From assembly GCF_000429405.1 (NCBI RefSeq), contig NZ_AUBU01000010.1:124001-188000 (forward strand): a DNA stretch of 64,000 bases, read 5' to 3'. Origin of the DNA: Algoriphagus marincola DSM 16067 (lineage in GTDB: Bacteria > Bacteroidota > Bacteroidia > Cytophagales > Cyclobacteriaceae). The notes under the pieces were generated by a model. It did not search any database. It saw only the letters and a list, made by a program, of their open reading frames with translations, and was not told where the DNA came from. The translations under genes were made by a program, and so were the position numbers. Each line of letters begins with the position of its first letter. Position 1 is the first letter of the stretch. This document shows, piece after piece, positions 40,918 through 50,567 of the stretch.

Positions 40918-42606
40918 ATGAAAAAACCACTTTGGAAATCCGGCCTCTTGGGTCTGTGCGCATGGGGGCTTTTCGGCAGTGGGGCTTTGTTCGCACAAAG
41001 TGATCCCACCGGTCAGAAACCTATCACCCAAACCTATGCATTCACCAATGCCACAGTCTATGCTTCCCCCGGAAGTGAAGGACAAAAAGCTACCATCGTT
41101 GTCAAAGACGGTGTAATTATCAGTGTAGGATCTGGAGTCACTATTCCTGCAGTTGCAAAAGTAATTGCAGGTGACTCGCTTTATATCTATCCAGGATTCA
41201 TCGATGCTGCTTCTCAAGCTGGCATCACAAAGCCGGAAGATCCAGAAAGGCCGAGCGATTTTGTATCGTCAAACCCACCAGATGAGATCGCAGGTATCAC
41301 CCCTTGGAGATCTGCTACGGATCAATTTGACATCAGCTCTTCACAGGTAGATGATCTGAGAAAAGCTGGTTTCACTATGGCACATGTACTTCCTGATGGA
41401 GGAATGATCGCGGGAAAAGGTGCTATCATGGTGCTCGGAACCAAAGGTTCTACTAATCTAATCAAGTCAAATACAGCACTTGCCGCAAGCTTGAATGGAT
41501 CTAGGGGAATGTATCCTGGTACGACCGTAGGCGTCATGGCTAAATTTAGAGATGTGTACAAAAACACCGATCTAACTCAGGACCGAATTGCAACCTTTAC
41601 TTCAAACTCCGGAGTGACCCGTCCTGAAATCAACCAGACTTATTCGGCAATGACCGAGGTAGTCAATGGTCAGATTCCTGTTTTTTTCGAAGTTGAAAAT
41701 GATTTAGAAGTTCGCAGAGCTATCAGCCTTCAGAAAGAACTTGGTTTCAAATTGGTGATTTATGGCCTTGAGCAATATGATGAAGTAATTGACCTACTAA
41801 AGTCTAGTGGGGCAGGAGTCATTCTAAAGCTGGAAATACCTGACGACAAAGCCATCAAAAATCAAAAAGACGATGTAGATGAGGCGGTTCAAGCTCAATA
41901 TTACCGAGTAAAAGAATCATACGATCGCACCATTGCCCAAGCAGGCAAATTAGCTGAGGCTGGCGTAGCATTCGCATTTTCTACAATTGATGCTAAGCCA
42001 AGTGATGCGATAAAGTCTCTTCGTGCAATGATCGAAGCAGGACTTACTGAGTCAGCGGCTATGGCTGCTTTGACTACCAACGCTGCTAGTATGATTGGAA
42101 TGAATCGAATCGCTGGAACGGTGGAGCAAGGAAAACTTGCCAATCTGGTAATCACCACCGGTCCAATTTTCAGTGAAGATTCTCAGATAAAGCATGTAGT
42201 CGCAGATGGAAGCATTTTCGATTACGAAATTAAAACCAAGAAGAAGAATGGTAACGGGGAAGCAACTGTAGAAGTCGCTGGAACTTGGGACTACACCTCC
42301 GAAACTCCTGCAGGAAGCTCTGGCGGAAAGCTTACTATCGAAAAAGATGGAAATGATTATTCAGGAACCATTACTTATGACGATCCTTCAGGAAATGGAA
42401 CCGCTAACTCTCCCATTTCTGATGTAAGTGTTTCAGGTTCACAGTTGAGCTTCTCTTTTGATGTCTCCGCAGGTGGAATGGCTATTTCTGTAAGTGTTTC
42501 TGGAGAAATCTCTGGCAACACAATGGACGGATCTATGAACATCGCACAGTTTGGTTCTTTCCCAATCTCTGCAACCCGTAATCCAAATTTTATTTCAAAC
42601 AACTAA
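40918..42606 (+). CDS. Exported amidohydrolase-family protein without HxH metal motif, with C-terminal beta domain
   Basis: A 562-residue secreted protein: signal peptide to about 27 (LFAQ), amidohydrolase composite domain with DGVIISVGSG, and PGFIDAASQAG at 92-102. In active members this reads PGxIDxHxH, so both His ligands are missing here, and the late metal Asp region reads AFSTIDAKP. Metal catalysis is therefore doubtful. The barrel ends with TTNAASMIGMNRIAGTVEQGKLANLVI. Residues about 450-562 form a beta-rich lipocalin-like module (GTWDYTSETPAGSSGGKL...). First of three tandem amidohydrolases; the next starts four bases after its stop. Confidence 0.85.
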   Translation: MKKPLWKSGLLGLCAWGLFGSGALFAQSDPTGQKPITQTYAFTNATVYASPGSEGQKATIVVKDGVIISVGSGVTIPAVAKVIAGDSLYIYPGFIDAASQAGITKPEDPERPSDFVSSNPPDEIAGITPWRSATDQFDISSSQVDDLRKAGFTMAHVLPDGGMIAGKGAIMVLGTKGSTNLIKSNTALAASLNGSRGMYPGTTVGVMAKFRDVYKNTDLTQDRIATFTSNSGVTRPEINQTYSAMTEVVNGQIPVFFEVENDLEVRRAISLQKELGFKLVIYGLEQYDEVIDLLKSSGAGVILKLEIPDDKAIKNQKDDVDEAVQAQYYRVKESYDRTIAQAGKLAEAGVAFAFSTIDAKPSDAIKSLRAMIEAGLTESAAMAALTTNAASMIGMNRIAGTVEQGKLANLVITTGPIFSEDSQIKHVVADGSIFDYEIKTKKKNGNGEATVEVAGTWDYTSETPAGSSGGKLTIEKDGNDYSGTITYDDPSGNGTANSPISDVSVSGSQLSFSFDVSAGGMAISVSVSGEISGNTMDGSMNIAQFGSFPISATRNPNFISNN

Positions 42607-42610
42607 GGAA

Positions 42611-43993
42611 ATGAAGAAAATCAATATACTACTCGCACTTTGTCTGAGTCTATGCTTGTCATTTTCTTGGGCACAAACTCCCAAAGGGAGCGTGTTAATT
42701 AAAAATGGGACGGTACTGACCGTCACAAATGGAACTTATGAAAATACCGATGTCCTAATTCAGGATGGCGTAATCAAGAAAATCGGGAAAGATCTAAATG
42801 CTCCTTCCGGGGTAACCACAGTAGATGCTACCGGCAAATATGTAATGCCGGGTATCATCGATGCTCACTCACACGTGGCATTGGATGTAGTCAATGAGGC
42901 CACTGCCCCTATTGTAGCTGAGGTCAGAATGAAAGATGTGGTTAATCCTTACGAAATCGGAATCTACAGAGCCTTGGCAGGTGGCGTGACTATTTCACAT
43001 GCTATGCACGGCTCGGCAAACGTAGTCGGTGGTCAAAACGCCACACTAAAGCACAGATGGGGATCAAGCAACCCCGAAGATATCATTATGCAGGATGCAC
43101 CTCGTACGATCAAGTTTGCTTTGGGAGAAAACCCAACAAGAGTACACGGTAGAGGAAATGGAATCCAGCCAAGAAGCCGGATGGGTGTGGAAGCTATCTT
43201 GAGAAATGGTTTCAATGAAGCACTTCAGTATAAAAAAGCTTGGGAAGATTTCAATAAAGCTAAAAGTCAAAAAGGAAGTACTGCTGTAGCTCCTGAATAC
43301 AATGAGCGACTACAGACATTAGTAGATATCCTAGATGGTAAAATCATCATTCACTGTCACTCCTATCGAGCTGATGAAATCTACATGCTCATCAATGTGG
43401 CAAGAGATTTCGGAATTGATAAACTGGTGTTCCAACATACCAATGAGGGATTCAAGGTTGCTCCTGAGATTGCTGAGTATACCATGGGTGCTTCAGTATT
43501 TGCTGACTGGTGGGCATATAAATTTGAGGTTTACTACTCAACAGCTTTCAATGCAGCTATTTTGCATAGAAACGGTGCAATCACTTCAATCAATTCTGAC
43601 TCTGCTGAATTGATCCGTCATTTGTACCACGAAGCGGCTAAAACTCAACGATATGGAAACTTATCCGATGATGAGGCTTTGTCAATGATCACTATCAATC
43701 CTGCCCGTCAGTTGGGAATTGATGATAAGGTAGGATCACTCGAAGAAGGAAAGCACGGAGATGTGGCAATTTTCGAAGGTCATCCACTATCATCATATGC
43801 TATTCCTCAAATGACCTTTGTGGATGGAATCAAGTACTTTGATATCAATGAGGATCAAGATGATCAGCGCCAGCAAGTAAGCCCTATTGAGACCGTAGAG
43901 CCAATTCTACTTACTGAGCACAATCACCGTTGTATGCAGGACACTGAGCACCTTTTTGAGACTGCAAGTGCCTTATTTCAAATGAATCAATAA
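42611..43993 (+). CDS. Exported metal-dependent amidohydrolase
   Basis: A 460-residue secreted enzyme (ATG 42611; signal peptide cleaved after SWA near 21). The frame is open to 42551 but that part lies in the preceding gene. Metal site intact: PGIIDAHSHVA with HSH at 86-88, IIHCHSYRADE, LVFQHTNEGF and SINSDSAEL near 338. The family includes imidazolonepropionase-like and dipeptidase-like enzymes; the substrate is unknown. It is the only one of the three tandem homologues with a complete set of metal ligands. Confidence 0.9.
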   Translation: MKKINILLALCLSLCLSFSWAQTPKGSVLIKNGTVLTVTNGTYENTDVLIQDGVIKKIGKDLNAPSGVTTVDATGKYVMPGIIDAHSHVALDVVNEATAPIVAEVRMKDVVNPYEIGIYRALAGGVTISHAMHGSANVVGGQNATLKHRWGSSNPEDIIMQDAPRTIKFALGENPTRVHGRGNGIQPRSRMGVEAILRNGFNEALQYKKAWEDFNKAKSQKGSTAVAPEYNERLQTLVDILDGKIIIHCHSYRADEIYMLINVARDFGIDKLVFQHTNEGFKVAPEIAEYTMGASVFADWWAYKFEVYYSTAFNAAILHRNGAITSINSDSAELIRHLYHEAAKTQRYGNLSDDEALSMITINPARQLGIDDKVGSLEEGKHGDVAIFEGHPLSSYAIPQMTFVDGIKYFDINEDQDDQRQQVSPIETVEPILLTEHNHRCMQDTEHLFETASALFQMNQ

Positions 43994-44012
43994 TCCCCTC
44001 AACATCGAAGAC

Positions 44013-45314
44013 ATGAAAAGAATAAATAAAACCTTTCTGACCTTCCTGATTGCCCTACTGCCAATGATGGCAATGGCGCAAATTGACGGGGAATTTATTA
44101 AACCCCGTACAGGAAAATTTCTTTTGCAAAATGCAACCGTTCACACCATCACCAAAGGTGTACTCTCTGGAGCTTCTGTTTTGATAGAAAATGGGAAAAT
44201 CATACAAGTTGGCTCCAATGTTTCAGCAGATGGAGCTGAGGTAATTGACTGTAGTGGAATGGTGATCTACCCTGGAATGATCGATAGTGGCACGACACTA
44301 GGTCTAGCTGAGGTAAGTTCAGTAGCTGAAACAGTCGATTATCAAGAGATCGGAAATGTAACGCCGAATATGCAAGCACTTACAGCTGTCAATCCAAACT
44401 CTGAAGCCATCCCGGTTACACGAGTTTCTGGGGTTACTACCGTAATTGCAAAGCCTAGTGGTGGACTATTCCCTGGAACAGCTGCACTAATCAATTTGGT
44501 AGGTTATACTCCTGATCAAATGTATGCTGGATTTAAGGCAGTAGCTATGAATTTCCCAAGCTCAGCGAGAAGAGGTCGATTTGATCGTAGATCGGATGAT
44601 GACATCAAAAAGGATAATGAGAAAGCTTTGAAAGAAGCCAATGAGCTAATGGAAAAAGCCACGCAGTATCATGAGTTGAGCAACAAAGGTGCAGAACTTG
44701 AGTACTACCCAGAAATCGAGCAATTAGCAAAGGTGATTTCTAAAGAACTTCCGCTAATGATCGAAGTCAACGCCGCATCTGATATTCAAAACGCCATCAA
44801 ATGGGTGAAGGACATGGATATCCGTGTTATTTTCTCAGGTGTAAAAGAAGGTTGGAGAGTTGCTGATGAGATTGCTGAAGCAGGTATACCTGTTATCACA
44901 GGTCCAGTTCAGGATCTTCCTTCTCGTCAATCTGACCGATATGATGCAGCATATACCAATGCCGGCAAACTTGCCAAAGCTGGAGTAAAAGTGGCACTCA
45001 GAACTAATGAAACTGAGAATGTCAGAAATCTTCCTTTCCACGCTGCTTTTGCAGCTGCCTATGGCATGGGAAAAGAAGAAGCATGGAAAGCAGTGACCAT
45101 CAATCCAGCAGAGATTTTTGGTTTAGGCGATCAATTAGGATCTATTGAAGCAGGAAAGGTTGCCAACCTTATCGTGGCAACTGAGGATCCATTCGAAACA
45201 CGATCTCAAATCATGCATGTTTTCATCAATGGTTATCGCATTCCACTTAGCAATAGACATATCAGATTATACCAGGAATTTCTTGAGCGATCTCCTGACC
45301 TGAACGCGAATTAA
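44013..45314 (+). CDS. Exported amidohydrolase-family protein without HxH metal motif
   Basis: A 433-residue secreted protein with signal peptide to about 22 (MAMAQ). The usual PGxIDxHxH is YPGMIDSGTTLGL at 86-98, so both His ligands are gone, and the late Asp position reads ALRTNETEN. The middle has a charged helical insert (RRSDDDIKKDNEKALKEANELMEKATQYH). The end (VTINPAEIFGLGDQLGSIEAGKVANLIV) remains family-like. With the first gene it brackets the intact enzyme; a regulatory or structural partner role is likely. A strong terminator follows. Confidence 0.85.
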   Translation: MKRINKTFLTFLIALLPMMAMAQIDGEFIKPRTGKFLLQNATVHTITKGVLSGASVLIENGKIIQVGSNVSADGAEVIDCSGMVIYPGMIDSGTTLGLAEVSSVAETVDYQEIGNVTPNMQALTAVNPNSEAIPVTRVSGVTTVIAKPSGGLFPGTAALINLVGYTPDQMYAGFKAVAMNFPSSARRGRFDRRSDDDIKKDNEKALKEANELMEKATQYHELSNKGAELEYYPEIEQLAKVISKELPLMIEVNAASDIQNAIKWVKDMDIRVIFSGVKEGWRVADEIAEAGIPVITGPVQDLPSRQSDRYDAAYTNAGKLAKAGVKVALRTNETENVRNLPFHAAFAAAYGMGKEEAWKAVTINPAEIFGLGDQLGSIEAGKVANLIVATEDPFETRSQIMHVFINGYRIPLSNRHIRLYQEFLERSPDLNAN

Positions 45315-45333
45315 TTCAACCCCACACTATCAG

Positions 45334-45380
45334 AAACCACAAGGCTCCTCTTGATAAAGGAGTCCTTGTGGTTTTCTTTT
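45334..45380 (+). terminator. Rho-independent terminator after the amidohydrolase operon
   Basis: AAACCACAAGG plus CTCC pair with GGAG plus CCTTGTGGTTT (one-base bulge), loop of about ten, then TTTTCTTTT. It ends 18 bases before the start of the NlpC/P60 gene. Confidence 0.92.
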
Positions 45381-45397
45381 GTATTATATTTAAAGCT

Positions 45398-46567
45398 ATG
45401 AAGAAAATACTATCGGCATGGCCTGCTTTATTTGTTTTTTACCTGGCATCATGCGCTTTATCTGATGATAATCAATCAGTCAATCAACTAATTGAAAACT
45501 ACCGGTCTTCCACAGCCCCTGACAAGCGGGTTGCCCTTTGGAATCTAAGTTTTGAAAATGATTCCTTAAAAGGAGAAACAGATCGTTTGACCGCTTTGGA
45601 TAAACTTGTCTCTGAGCTAAAAGAGCAAGGAATTCAGTTTACAGATGCTGTGAAGCGCTTGCCCGATTCAGAGCTGGAAGGTAAAACCAAGGCCGTAGTG
45701 ACTATCTCAGTAGCCAATATTCGAAGCCAACCGAAACATTCCGCTGAACTAGCCACCCAAGCTCTCATGGGTACTCCCCTTACGGTGCTTAAAGGCGATG
45801 GCAGTTGGTACATGGTGCAAACGCCGGATCAGTACATTTCCTGGGTAGATCAGGCTGGCATACAATTAATGACCGAGGCAGAATTAGAAAAATGGTATGA
45901 AGCTCCAAAGGTAGTTTTCACCCCTCTTACAGGTCATGTCTGGACTGGAAAAGACCAAAAAGAAATGGTTTCTGATCTGGTTGCAGGAGATTTTTTGACA
46001 GGCTTAACTAGCGATGGAAACTGGGTAAAAGTACAGCTTCCGGATGGTCGCGAGGGCTGGGTAGAATCCGCACAGCTAATGCAATGGGAAGAGTGGATCA
46101 GTAGCAGAGAGACATCAGTCGACAATTTGATTTCAACAGCTAAATCTATGCTTGGCGTGCCCTATCTCTGGGGTGGCACCTCTATCAAAGGAGTGGATTG
46201 CAGTGGTTTTACCAAAACCATTTTTTACCTCAACGGACAGGTGATTCCTAGAGATGCCTCCCAACAAATCAATGAAGGGGAAGAGGTGGACACAGAAAAA
46301 AACTGGGGAAACCTTCAAGTAGGCGATCTTCTGTTTTTTGGAGAGAAAGCTACCGATGATCGAAAAGAACGAGTTGTGCATGTAGGTATGTGGATTGGAA
46401 ACAATGAATTTATCCATTCCAGAGGGCGTGTACGAATTTCAAGTTTTGATCCAGCGAGTCCCAATTATGATGAATATGAACTCAATCGTTATTTAAGAAC
46501 CAAGCGAATTGTCAACCAAAAATCTGACGGGGTGCTTTCCGTCTCTGAAATTATCCAACCTAATTAA
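45398..46567 (+). CDS. SH3-domain NlpC/P60 lipoprotein (peptidoglycan endopeptidase)
   Basis: A 389-residue lipoprotein from ATG 45398 (lipobox LASC, Cys at about 19); the frame's upstream ATG at 45368 lies in the terminator. Two bacterial SH3-like domains (about 100-165 and 175-235; VTISVANIRSQPKHSAELATQALMGTPL is typical) precede the NlpC/P60 domain. Catalytic Cys in GVDCSGFTKT near 268 and His in VVHVGMWIG near 328. It should cut peptide links in peptidoglycan or muropeptides. Followed after two bases by an M28 peptidase, a sensible partner for peptide turnover. Confidence 0.92.
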   Translation: MKKILSAWPALFVFYLASCALSDDNQSVNQLIENYRSSTAPDKRVALWNLSFENDSLKGETDRLTALDKLVSELKEQGIQFTDAVKRLPDSELEGKTKAVVTISVANIRSQPKHSAELATQALMGTPLTVLKGDGSWYMVQTPDQYISWVDQAGIQLMTEAELEKWYEAPKVVFTPLTGHVWTGKDQKEMVSDLVAGDFLTGLTSDGNWVKVQLPDGREGWVESAQLMQWEEWISSRETSVDNLISTAKSMLGVPYLWGGTSIKGVDCSGFTKTIFYLNGQVIPRDASQQINEGEEVDTEKNWGNLQVGDLLFFGEKATDDRKERVVHVGMWIGNNEFIHSRGRVRISSFDPASPNYDEYELNRYLRTKRIVNQKSDGVLSVSEIIQPN

Positions 46568-46569
46568 TT

Positions 46570-48672
46570 ATGAAGTTATCATTTAAAACAAGTACTGTAT
46601 CCTTGGCTTTGACGGCCATGACAGTCTGCGCTGCCTTTGCGCAGGATGGCTTTTTTGAAAAAAATCAAGCCGAAAGACTGCGTGTCGAACAAGAGTTTTT
46701 GAAATCAGTCGACTTTAGCCGATTCAAAGTTCACCACCAGGAACTCACCAAAAATCCCCACATCGCCGGCACAGCAGAAAATGAGCTCGTACAGCAATAC
46801 ATGAAAAAAATCATGGAAGAAGCGGGAATGGATGTGCAGCTTTATCCATACGATGTCTACTTACCCAATGATCCCGGTAAATCAGAATTGGAAATCGTAT
46901 CACCGGTACAAATGAAGCTTTCTCAACAAGAGAAAGTCCTCGACGAAGACCCTTTCACCAAAGACGATCGTCTTCACCTAGGATTCAATGCCTATTCAGG
47001 AAGTGGAGATGTGACAGCCGAAGTTGTCTATGTTAATTATGGAAGAAGAGAGGATTTCCAAGATTTGGAAGAGATGGGAATAGACTTGACTGGAAAGGTT
47101 GTCATAGCTCGCTACGGAGGAAACTTTAGAGGATTTAAGGCAAAATTTGCCGAGCAGGCAGGCGCAATAGGACTTATCGTCTACACGGACCCTATCGACA
47201 ATGGATTCACAAAAGGAGAAGTTTACCCGAATGGACCTTATTACAATGAAACTACCATTCAGCGTGGCTCCATGCTTACTCTGGACTGGACTGGAGATCC
47301 ATTAACACCTTATGAACCAGCACTTCCTTTGGATGGGCCTGTCCAAGTAGACCGATTAGACCCGAAGGATGTAGCTTTTCATACGATTCCTGTCACTCCT
47401 ATTGGATACGGAGCTGCGGAGGAAATTTTATCTAGAATGAAAGGTCAGCCTGTTCCTGAGGAATGGCAAGGAGCACTGCCTTTTGATTATAAAATCGAGG
47501 GAGGCGCTGACTTGAAAGTCCGAGTGATGGTAGACCAACCCGTAGATTTTGTACGAGTCAATAATGTGATCGGAACCTTCAAGGGAGCAAAATACCCTGA
47601 TGAGTGGATCATTCTAGGTTCCCACTTTGATGCCTGGAGCTTTGGTGCTACAGATCCAAACTCAGGTACTGCTATGCTTCTGACCTTAGCTGAAGCTTTG
47701 GGTGAACTTGCCAAAAAAGGAATGCGTCCAGATAGGTCAATTATGATTGGGCATTGGGATGCGGAAGAACAAGGAATTCTGGGCTCGACTGAATGGGTGG
47801 AGCAACTTCGTGACGAACTTTCTGCGAAAGCCATTACCTACATGAATTTTGATGGTGGCGTTTCAGGAAGAAATTTTGGTGCTGCTGCTGCCCCTACCCT
47901 CAAGAAGCTAATCATCGATGCTTCTAAAGAAATCACGTATCCAGACTCAACCAAAACGGTCTTTGAAATCTGGGCTGGAAATAATCCAGAGCCAAGCATT
48001 CGGAACCTTGGAGGCGGATCGGATCACATTGGTTTCTACATGCATGTAGGGATTCCTAGCCTTAGTGGTGGTACCGGAGGAGTGACTGCTTATCACTCAA
48101 ACTATGACAACTTCAATTACTACAGCAAATTTGTAGATCCTACATTCAAAATGGGTGGTGCTGTCGCACAACTTTTCGGATTGGTGACGCTTCGAATGGC
48201 CAATGCAAATGTTATCCCTTACGATGTGCCACGTTATGCTCAAGATTTGAAAGGACATTTTGATCAGGCCGTGAAAAATGTGAAAGAAATTGCTCCGGGG
48301 TTTGAAGATTTTAAACTTGTGAGAGAGGCATTGGTAAGACTGGAAAGAAGCTCTGCTGACTATCAGCAAAAACTAAATGAAGCCATGGATCAGGGCTCCA
48401 TTGATGAAGAAAAGCAGATTCAAATCAATCAGGGCTTGATTGGTTTGGAGAAGAGTTGGATCGACCCACAGGGGATGTATTACGGAGATTGGTACAAATC
48501 GCTTTATGTGTGCAATGACCCATTCTCAGGCTATGCTTCCTGGATTTTGCCCGGAATTCAGTACGAAGTCGCAATCAACAGAACCGAAAAACTCGATGAA
48601 TGGGATGAACGATATGCTGCAGCTATCCTAGATCTTGCAAGCAAAATTGAGAATCTAGCTGAAATGCTCTGA
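46570..48672 (+). CDS. Exported M28 peptidase, glutamate carboxypeptidase II-like
   Basis: A 700-residue secreted zinc exopeptidase: signal peptide to about 24, PA domain about 105-300 (GKVVIARYGGNFRGFKAKFAEQAGAIGLIVYTDP), M28 catalytic domain about 320-550 and transferrin-receptor-like dimerisation domain at the end. Zinc ligands seen: GSHFDAW His, ATDPNSGTAML Asp, DAEEQGILGS catalytic Glu and ligand, and YHSNYDNFNYY His. It resembles N-acetylated-alpha-linked acidic dipeptidase, which releases C-terminal glutamate. Starts two bases after the NlpC/P60 stop, so one operon. Confidence 0.93.
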   Translation: MKLSFKTSTVSLALTAMTVCAAFAQDGFFEKNQAERLRVEQEFLKSVDFSRFKVHHQELTKNPHIAGTAENELVQQYMKKIMEEAGMDVQLYPYDVYLPNDPGKSELEIVSPVQMKLSQQEKVLDEDPFTKDDRLHLGFNAYSGSGDVTAEVVYVNYGRREDFQDLEEMGIDLTGKVVIARYGGNFRGFKAKFAEQAGAIGLIVYTDPIDNGFTKGEVYPNGPYYNETTIQRGSMLTLDWTGDPLTPYEPALPLDGPVQVDRLDPKDVAFHTIPVTPIGYGAAEEILSRMKGQPVPEEWQGALPFDYKIEGGADLKVRVMVDQPVDFVRVNNVIGTFKGAKYPDEWIILGSHFDAWSFGATDPNSGTAMLLTLAEALGELAKKGMRPDRSIMIGHWDAEEQGILGSTEWVEQLRDELSAKAITYMNFDGGVSGRNFGAAAAPTLKKLIIDASKEITYPDSTKTVFEIWAGNNPEPSIRNLGGGSDHIGFYMHVGIPSLSGGTGGVTAYHSNYDNFNYYSKFVDPTFKMGGAVAQLFGLVTLRMANANVIPYDVPRYAQDLKGHFDQAVKNVKEIAPGFEDFKLVREALVRLERSSADYQQKLNEAMDQGSIDEEKQIQINQGLIGLEKSWIDPQGMYYGDWYKSLYVCNDPFSGYASWILPGIQYEVAINRTEKLDEWDERYAAAILDLASKIENLAEML

Positions 48673-48700
48673 TACTAAGCCTTCAAATAATTAAAAAATA

Positions 48701-48733
48701 AGAATCCCTGGCTTTTCAGCCAGGGATTCTTTG
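48701..48733 (+). terminator. Rho-independent terminator after the M28 gene
   Basis: A perfect 12-bp stem AGAATCCCTGGC/GCCAGGGATTCT with a TTTTCA loop and following T-tract. Confidence 0.94.
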
Positions 48734-48770
48734 ATTTTAGAGATTTTGTAGATGCACTTTCATACCAGTT

Positions 48771-48917
48771 TAGAAATTGAAAGGCTTAAATCCTGCCAAA
48801 ATGATCGATTTATGCAGGCATCCCTCACCGGACACTTGCCCGCCGTGGCGGGCCTGACATCTGTCCAGATTAACAAAGAAAATGAGGACCTGGCATGATT
48901 CCGTATATCTACAATAA
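48771..48917 (+). repeat. Structured interspersed repeat, copy A
   Basis: About 147 bases that recur at 51593-51757 in the same orientation. The best-kept block, 48798-48818, is identical in both copies over 21 bases; the next 48 bases differ at six positions. The core folds: GCCCGCC-GT-GGCGGGC at 48838-48853, enclosed by GGACA (48830-48834) and TGTCC (48862-48866). Past the core, TGGCATGATTCCGTATAT is shared with one change. Confidence 0.8.
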
Positions 48918-48931
48918 GAATAATCTAAAAC

Positions 48932-50500
48932 CTAATACACTCCACTCACGGCTGCAGCAGCATTCAAATTTCCGTAGCCGTACTGAGAACTTTTATTTGG
49001 AAATAAGTCTGAACTCTCACGCATCCGCTGAAGTACTTGATCTCTAGTCCAATTTGGATTTTTTGACCAAACCAAAGCTGCAATACCGGAGGTCGTGGCA
49101 GTAGCTACTGATGAGCCTCCGACAGTCGCTGGATCATTTCCAAAGTTGGCTGTGGTCAATGGCTTATTATTGCTGCCTGATCGTTCCATCACCACGGTAA
49201 ACTCAACCTGAGAGCCTGAGTGGCAAGTATCACAACGCTGATAGCCGCTTCCTTCTTTTACACCGGTTACGGCAACTGTCTCAGGCATATTAGCCGGGAA
49301 AATCACTCCTACCCAGTTGGTGAAACTGGTAGAAGTTCCAGCTGCCGCAAAAATCAATTTACCTCGATTGTATGCGTACCGAACAGCATCAGCCACTTTA
49401 GAATTTGAAAAAACATCACCAATGGACATGGAAATAATTCGCACATCAGATCGATTGCCTAATAGCACCAAAGCCTCTGCAACGCCGTCTTTTTCATTTC
49501 CGGAATTGACAATTACATCCGAGGTACCTCTTACTGATATCAAATTACTGTTATAAGCTACTCCTACAGCATTTCCTACTGTATTTCGGGGTGATGCAAT
49601 CACACCTGACATGGCCGTACCATGACCACATTGATCATCTGGTCCATCATATCGCTTCCAAAACCACCAACCGGTCTTATGTGTACCAAAGCGAAGTACT
49701 TGTCTTCCGGATGATTCCCCCGAATTGAATAATCCGTTTAACATCGGTTGGTCCGGGGAAAGCCCGGTATCAATTACGCCAACTGTGATACCTGCTCCTG
49801 TACTTTGAGCCCAAGCTTGATCAATTCCCATGTCTTCATAATTCCAAGAAGACTTGGCTGATGGGCTAATTATTGTAAAATCCGAAGTAGGAACATTTCC
49901 CGGGCTATTTTCGCAGCCTGCGTCGCTTAGGATACGCGCATCTGGATCGCCTCCCTGAAGTAAGGTATAATCGAATTCATACGATCTAGGCTCTATGTAT
50001 CGGACTTCTCCCATACTTCGAAGCGTCTGAATCATAGCTAAATCCGTAAATTTCACCTCCAAGAACGGCAGGTCTGGATGGATCAAAGCATTTTCATCCG
50101 CTAATCGATATTTGGGGCTTTGATTACGATCAAGCGTCTCCTCAATTGTTTGAACAATTTTCTGAGCGGCAGCTTGCCATTGAGGATCGGTAACTTTCTC
50201 GAGACCAATTCTTGAATTAGGCTGGCTCTCCATGCTTGGCTTATATCCTATCGTCAAGATAGAATCTGCATGCATCATAGCGGACCAAATCAGCAAATCA
50301 CTTTGCTCTTCCCATTTGAAATCCCCGGTTTCCTGAAGGGATTTAAAAATCAACTCATTGATCTGAGTTTGAGGGATGACTTCTTGACTTTGGGATAACT
50401 CCGAACTTGGGGAGACCTGTGGCGATTCTTCCTGAGAACAGGACTGAATGATCAGGGCTAAAAATAAAAGCCCTGAAAAATACTTCATGGTTTTTTTCAT
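48932..50500 (-). CDS. S8-family subtilisin-like serine protease lipoprotein
   Basis: A 522-residue predicted lipoprotein (lipobox IIQSC, Cys 21). A long N-terminal region about 22-200 precedes the S8 domain and may serve as propeptide. Triad: D244 in GVIDTGLS, H293 in CGHGTAMSG and S464 in GGSSVATATTSG. The oxyanion-hole position that is usually Asn (AAxGN) reads AAAGTST here, so Thr replaces it. Extra Cys at 291, 423 and 426 hint at disulfides or metal. Own -7 promoter element at 50557-50564. Substrate unknown; cell-surface protein degradation is likely. Confidence 0.91.
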   Translation of the reverse strand: MKKTMKYFSGLLFLALIIQSCSQEESPQVSPSSELSQSQEVIPQTQINELIFKSLQETGDFKWEEQSDLLIWSAMMHADSILTIGYKPSMESQPNSRIGLEKVTDPQWQAAAQKIVQTIEETLDRNQSPKYRLADENALIHPDLPFLEVKFTDLAMIQTLRSMGEVRYIEPRSYEFDYTLLQGGDPDARILSDAGCENSPGNVPTSDFTIISPSAKSSWNYEDMGIDQAWAQSTGAGITVGVIDTGLSPDQPMLNGLFNSGESSGRQVLRFGTHKTGWWFWKRYDGPDDQCGHGTAMSGVIASPRNTVGNAVGVAYNSNLISVRGTSDVIVNSGNEKDGVAEALVLLGNRSDVRIISMSIGDVFSNSKVADAVRYAYNRGKLIFAAAGTSTSFTNWVGVIFPANMPETVAVTGVKEGSGYQRCDTCHSGSQVEFTVVMERSGSNNKPLTTANFGNDPATVGGSSVATATTSGIAALVWSKNPNWTRDQVLQRMRESSDLFPNKSSQYGYGNLNAAAAVSGVY

Positions 50501-50556
50501 TTTAAAAAGGTTTTGGTTTTGACTATCAGGAATTTACGTTTTCCGATAAAAAATTA

Positions 50557-50564
50557 CAAAGCTA
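50557..50564 (-). promoter_or_regulatory. Minus-strand -7 element for the S8 protease gene
   Basis: CAAAGCTA reads TAGCTTTG on the minus strand, an exact TAnnTTTG match, between the regulator stop at 50568 and the protease start at 50500. It gives the protease its own transcript with a leader near 50 bases. Confidence 0.5.
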
Positions 50565-50567
50565 TTT

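Noticed and set aside
40807..41217. Minus-strand frame across the amidohydrolase leader
   Set aside because: Cys/Ser-rich sequence without family resemblance, opposite to a clear signal-peptide gene.
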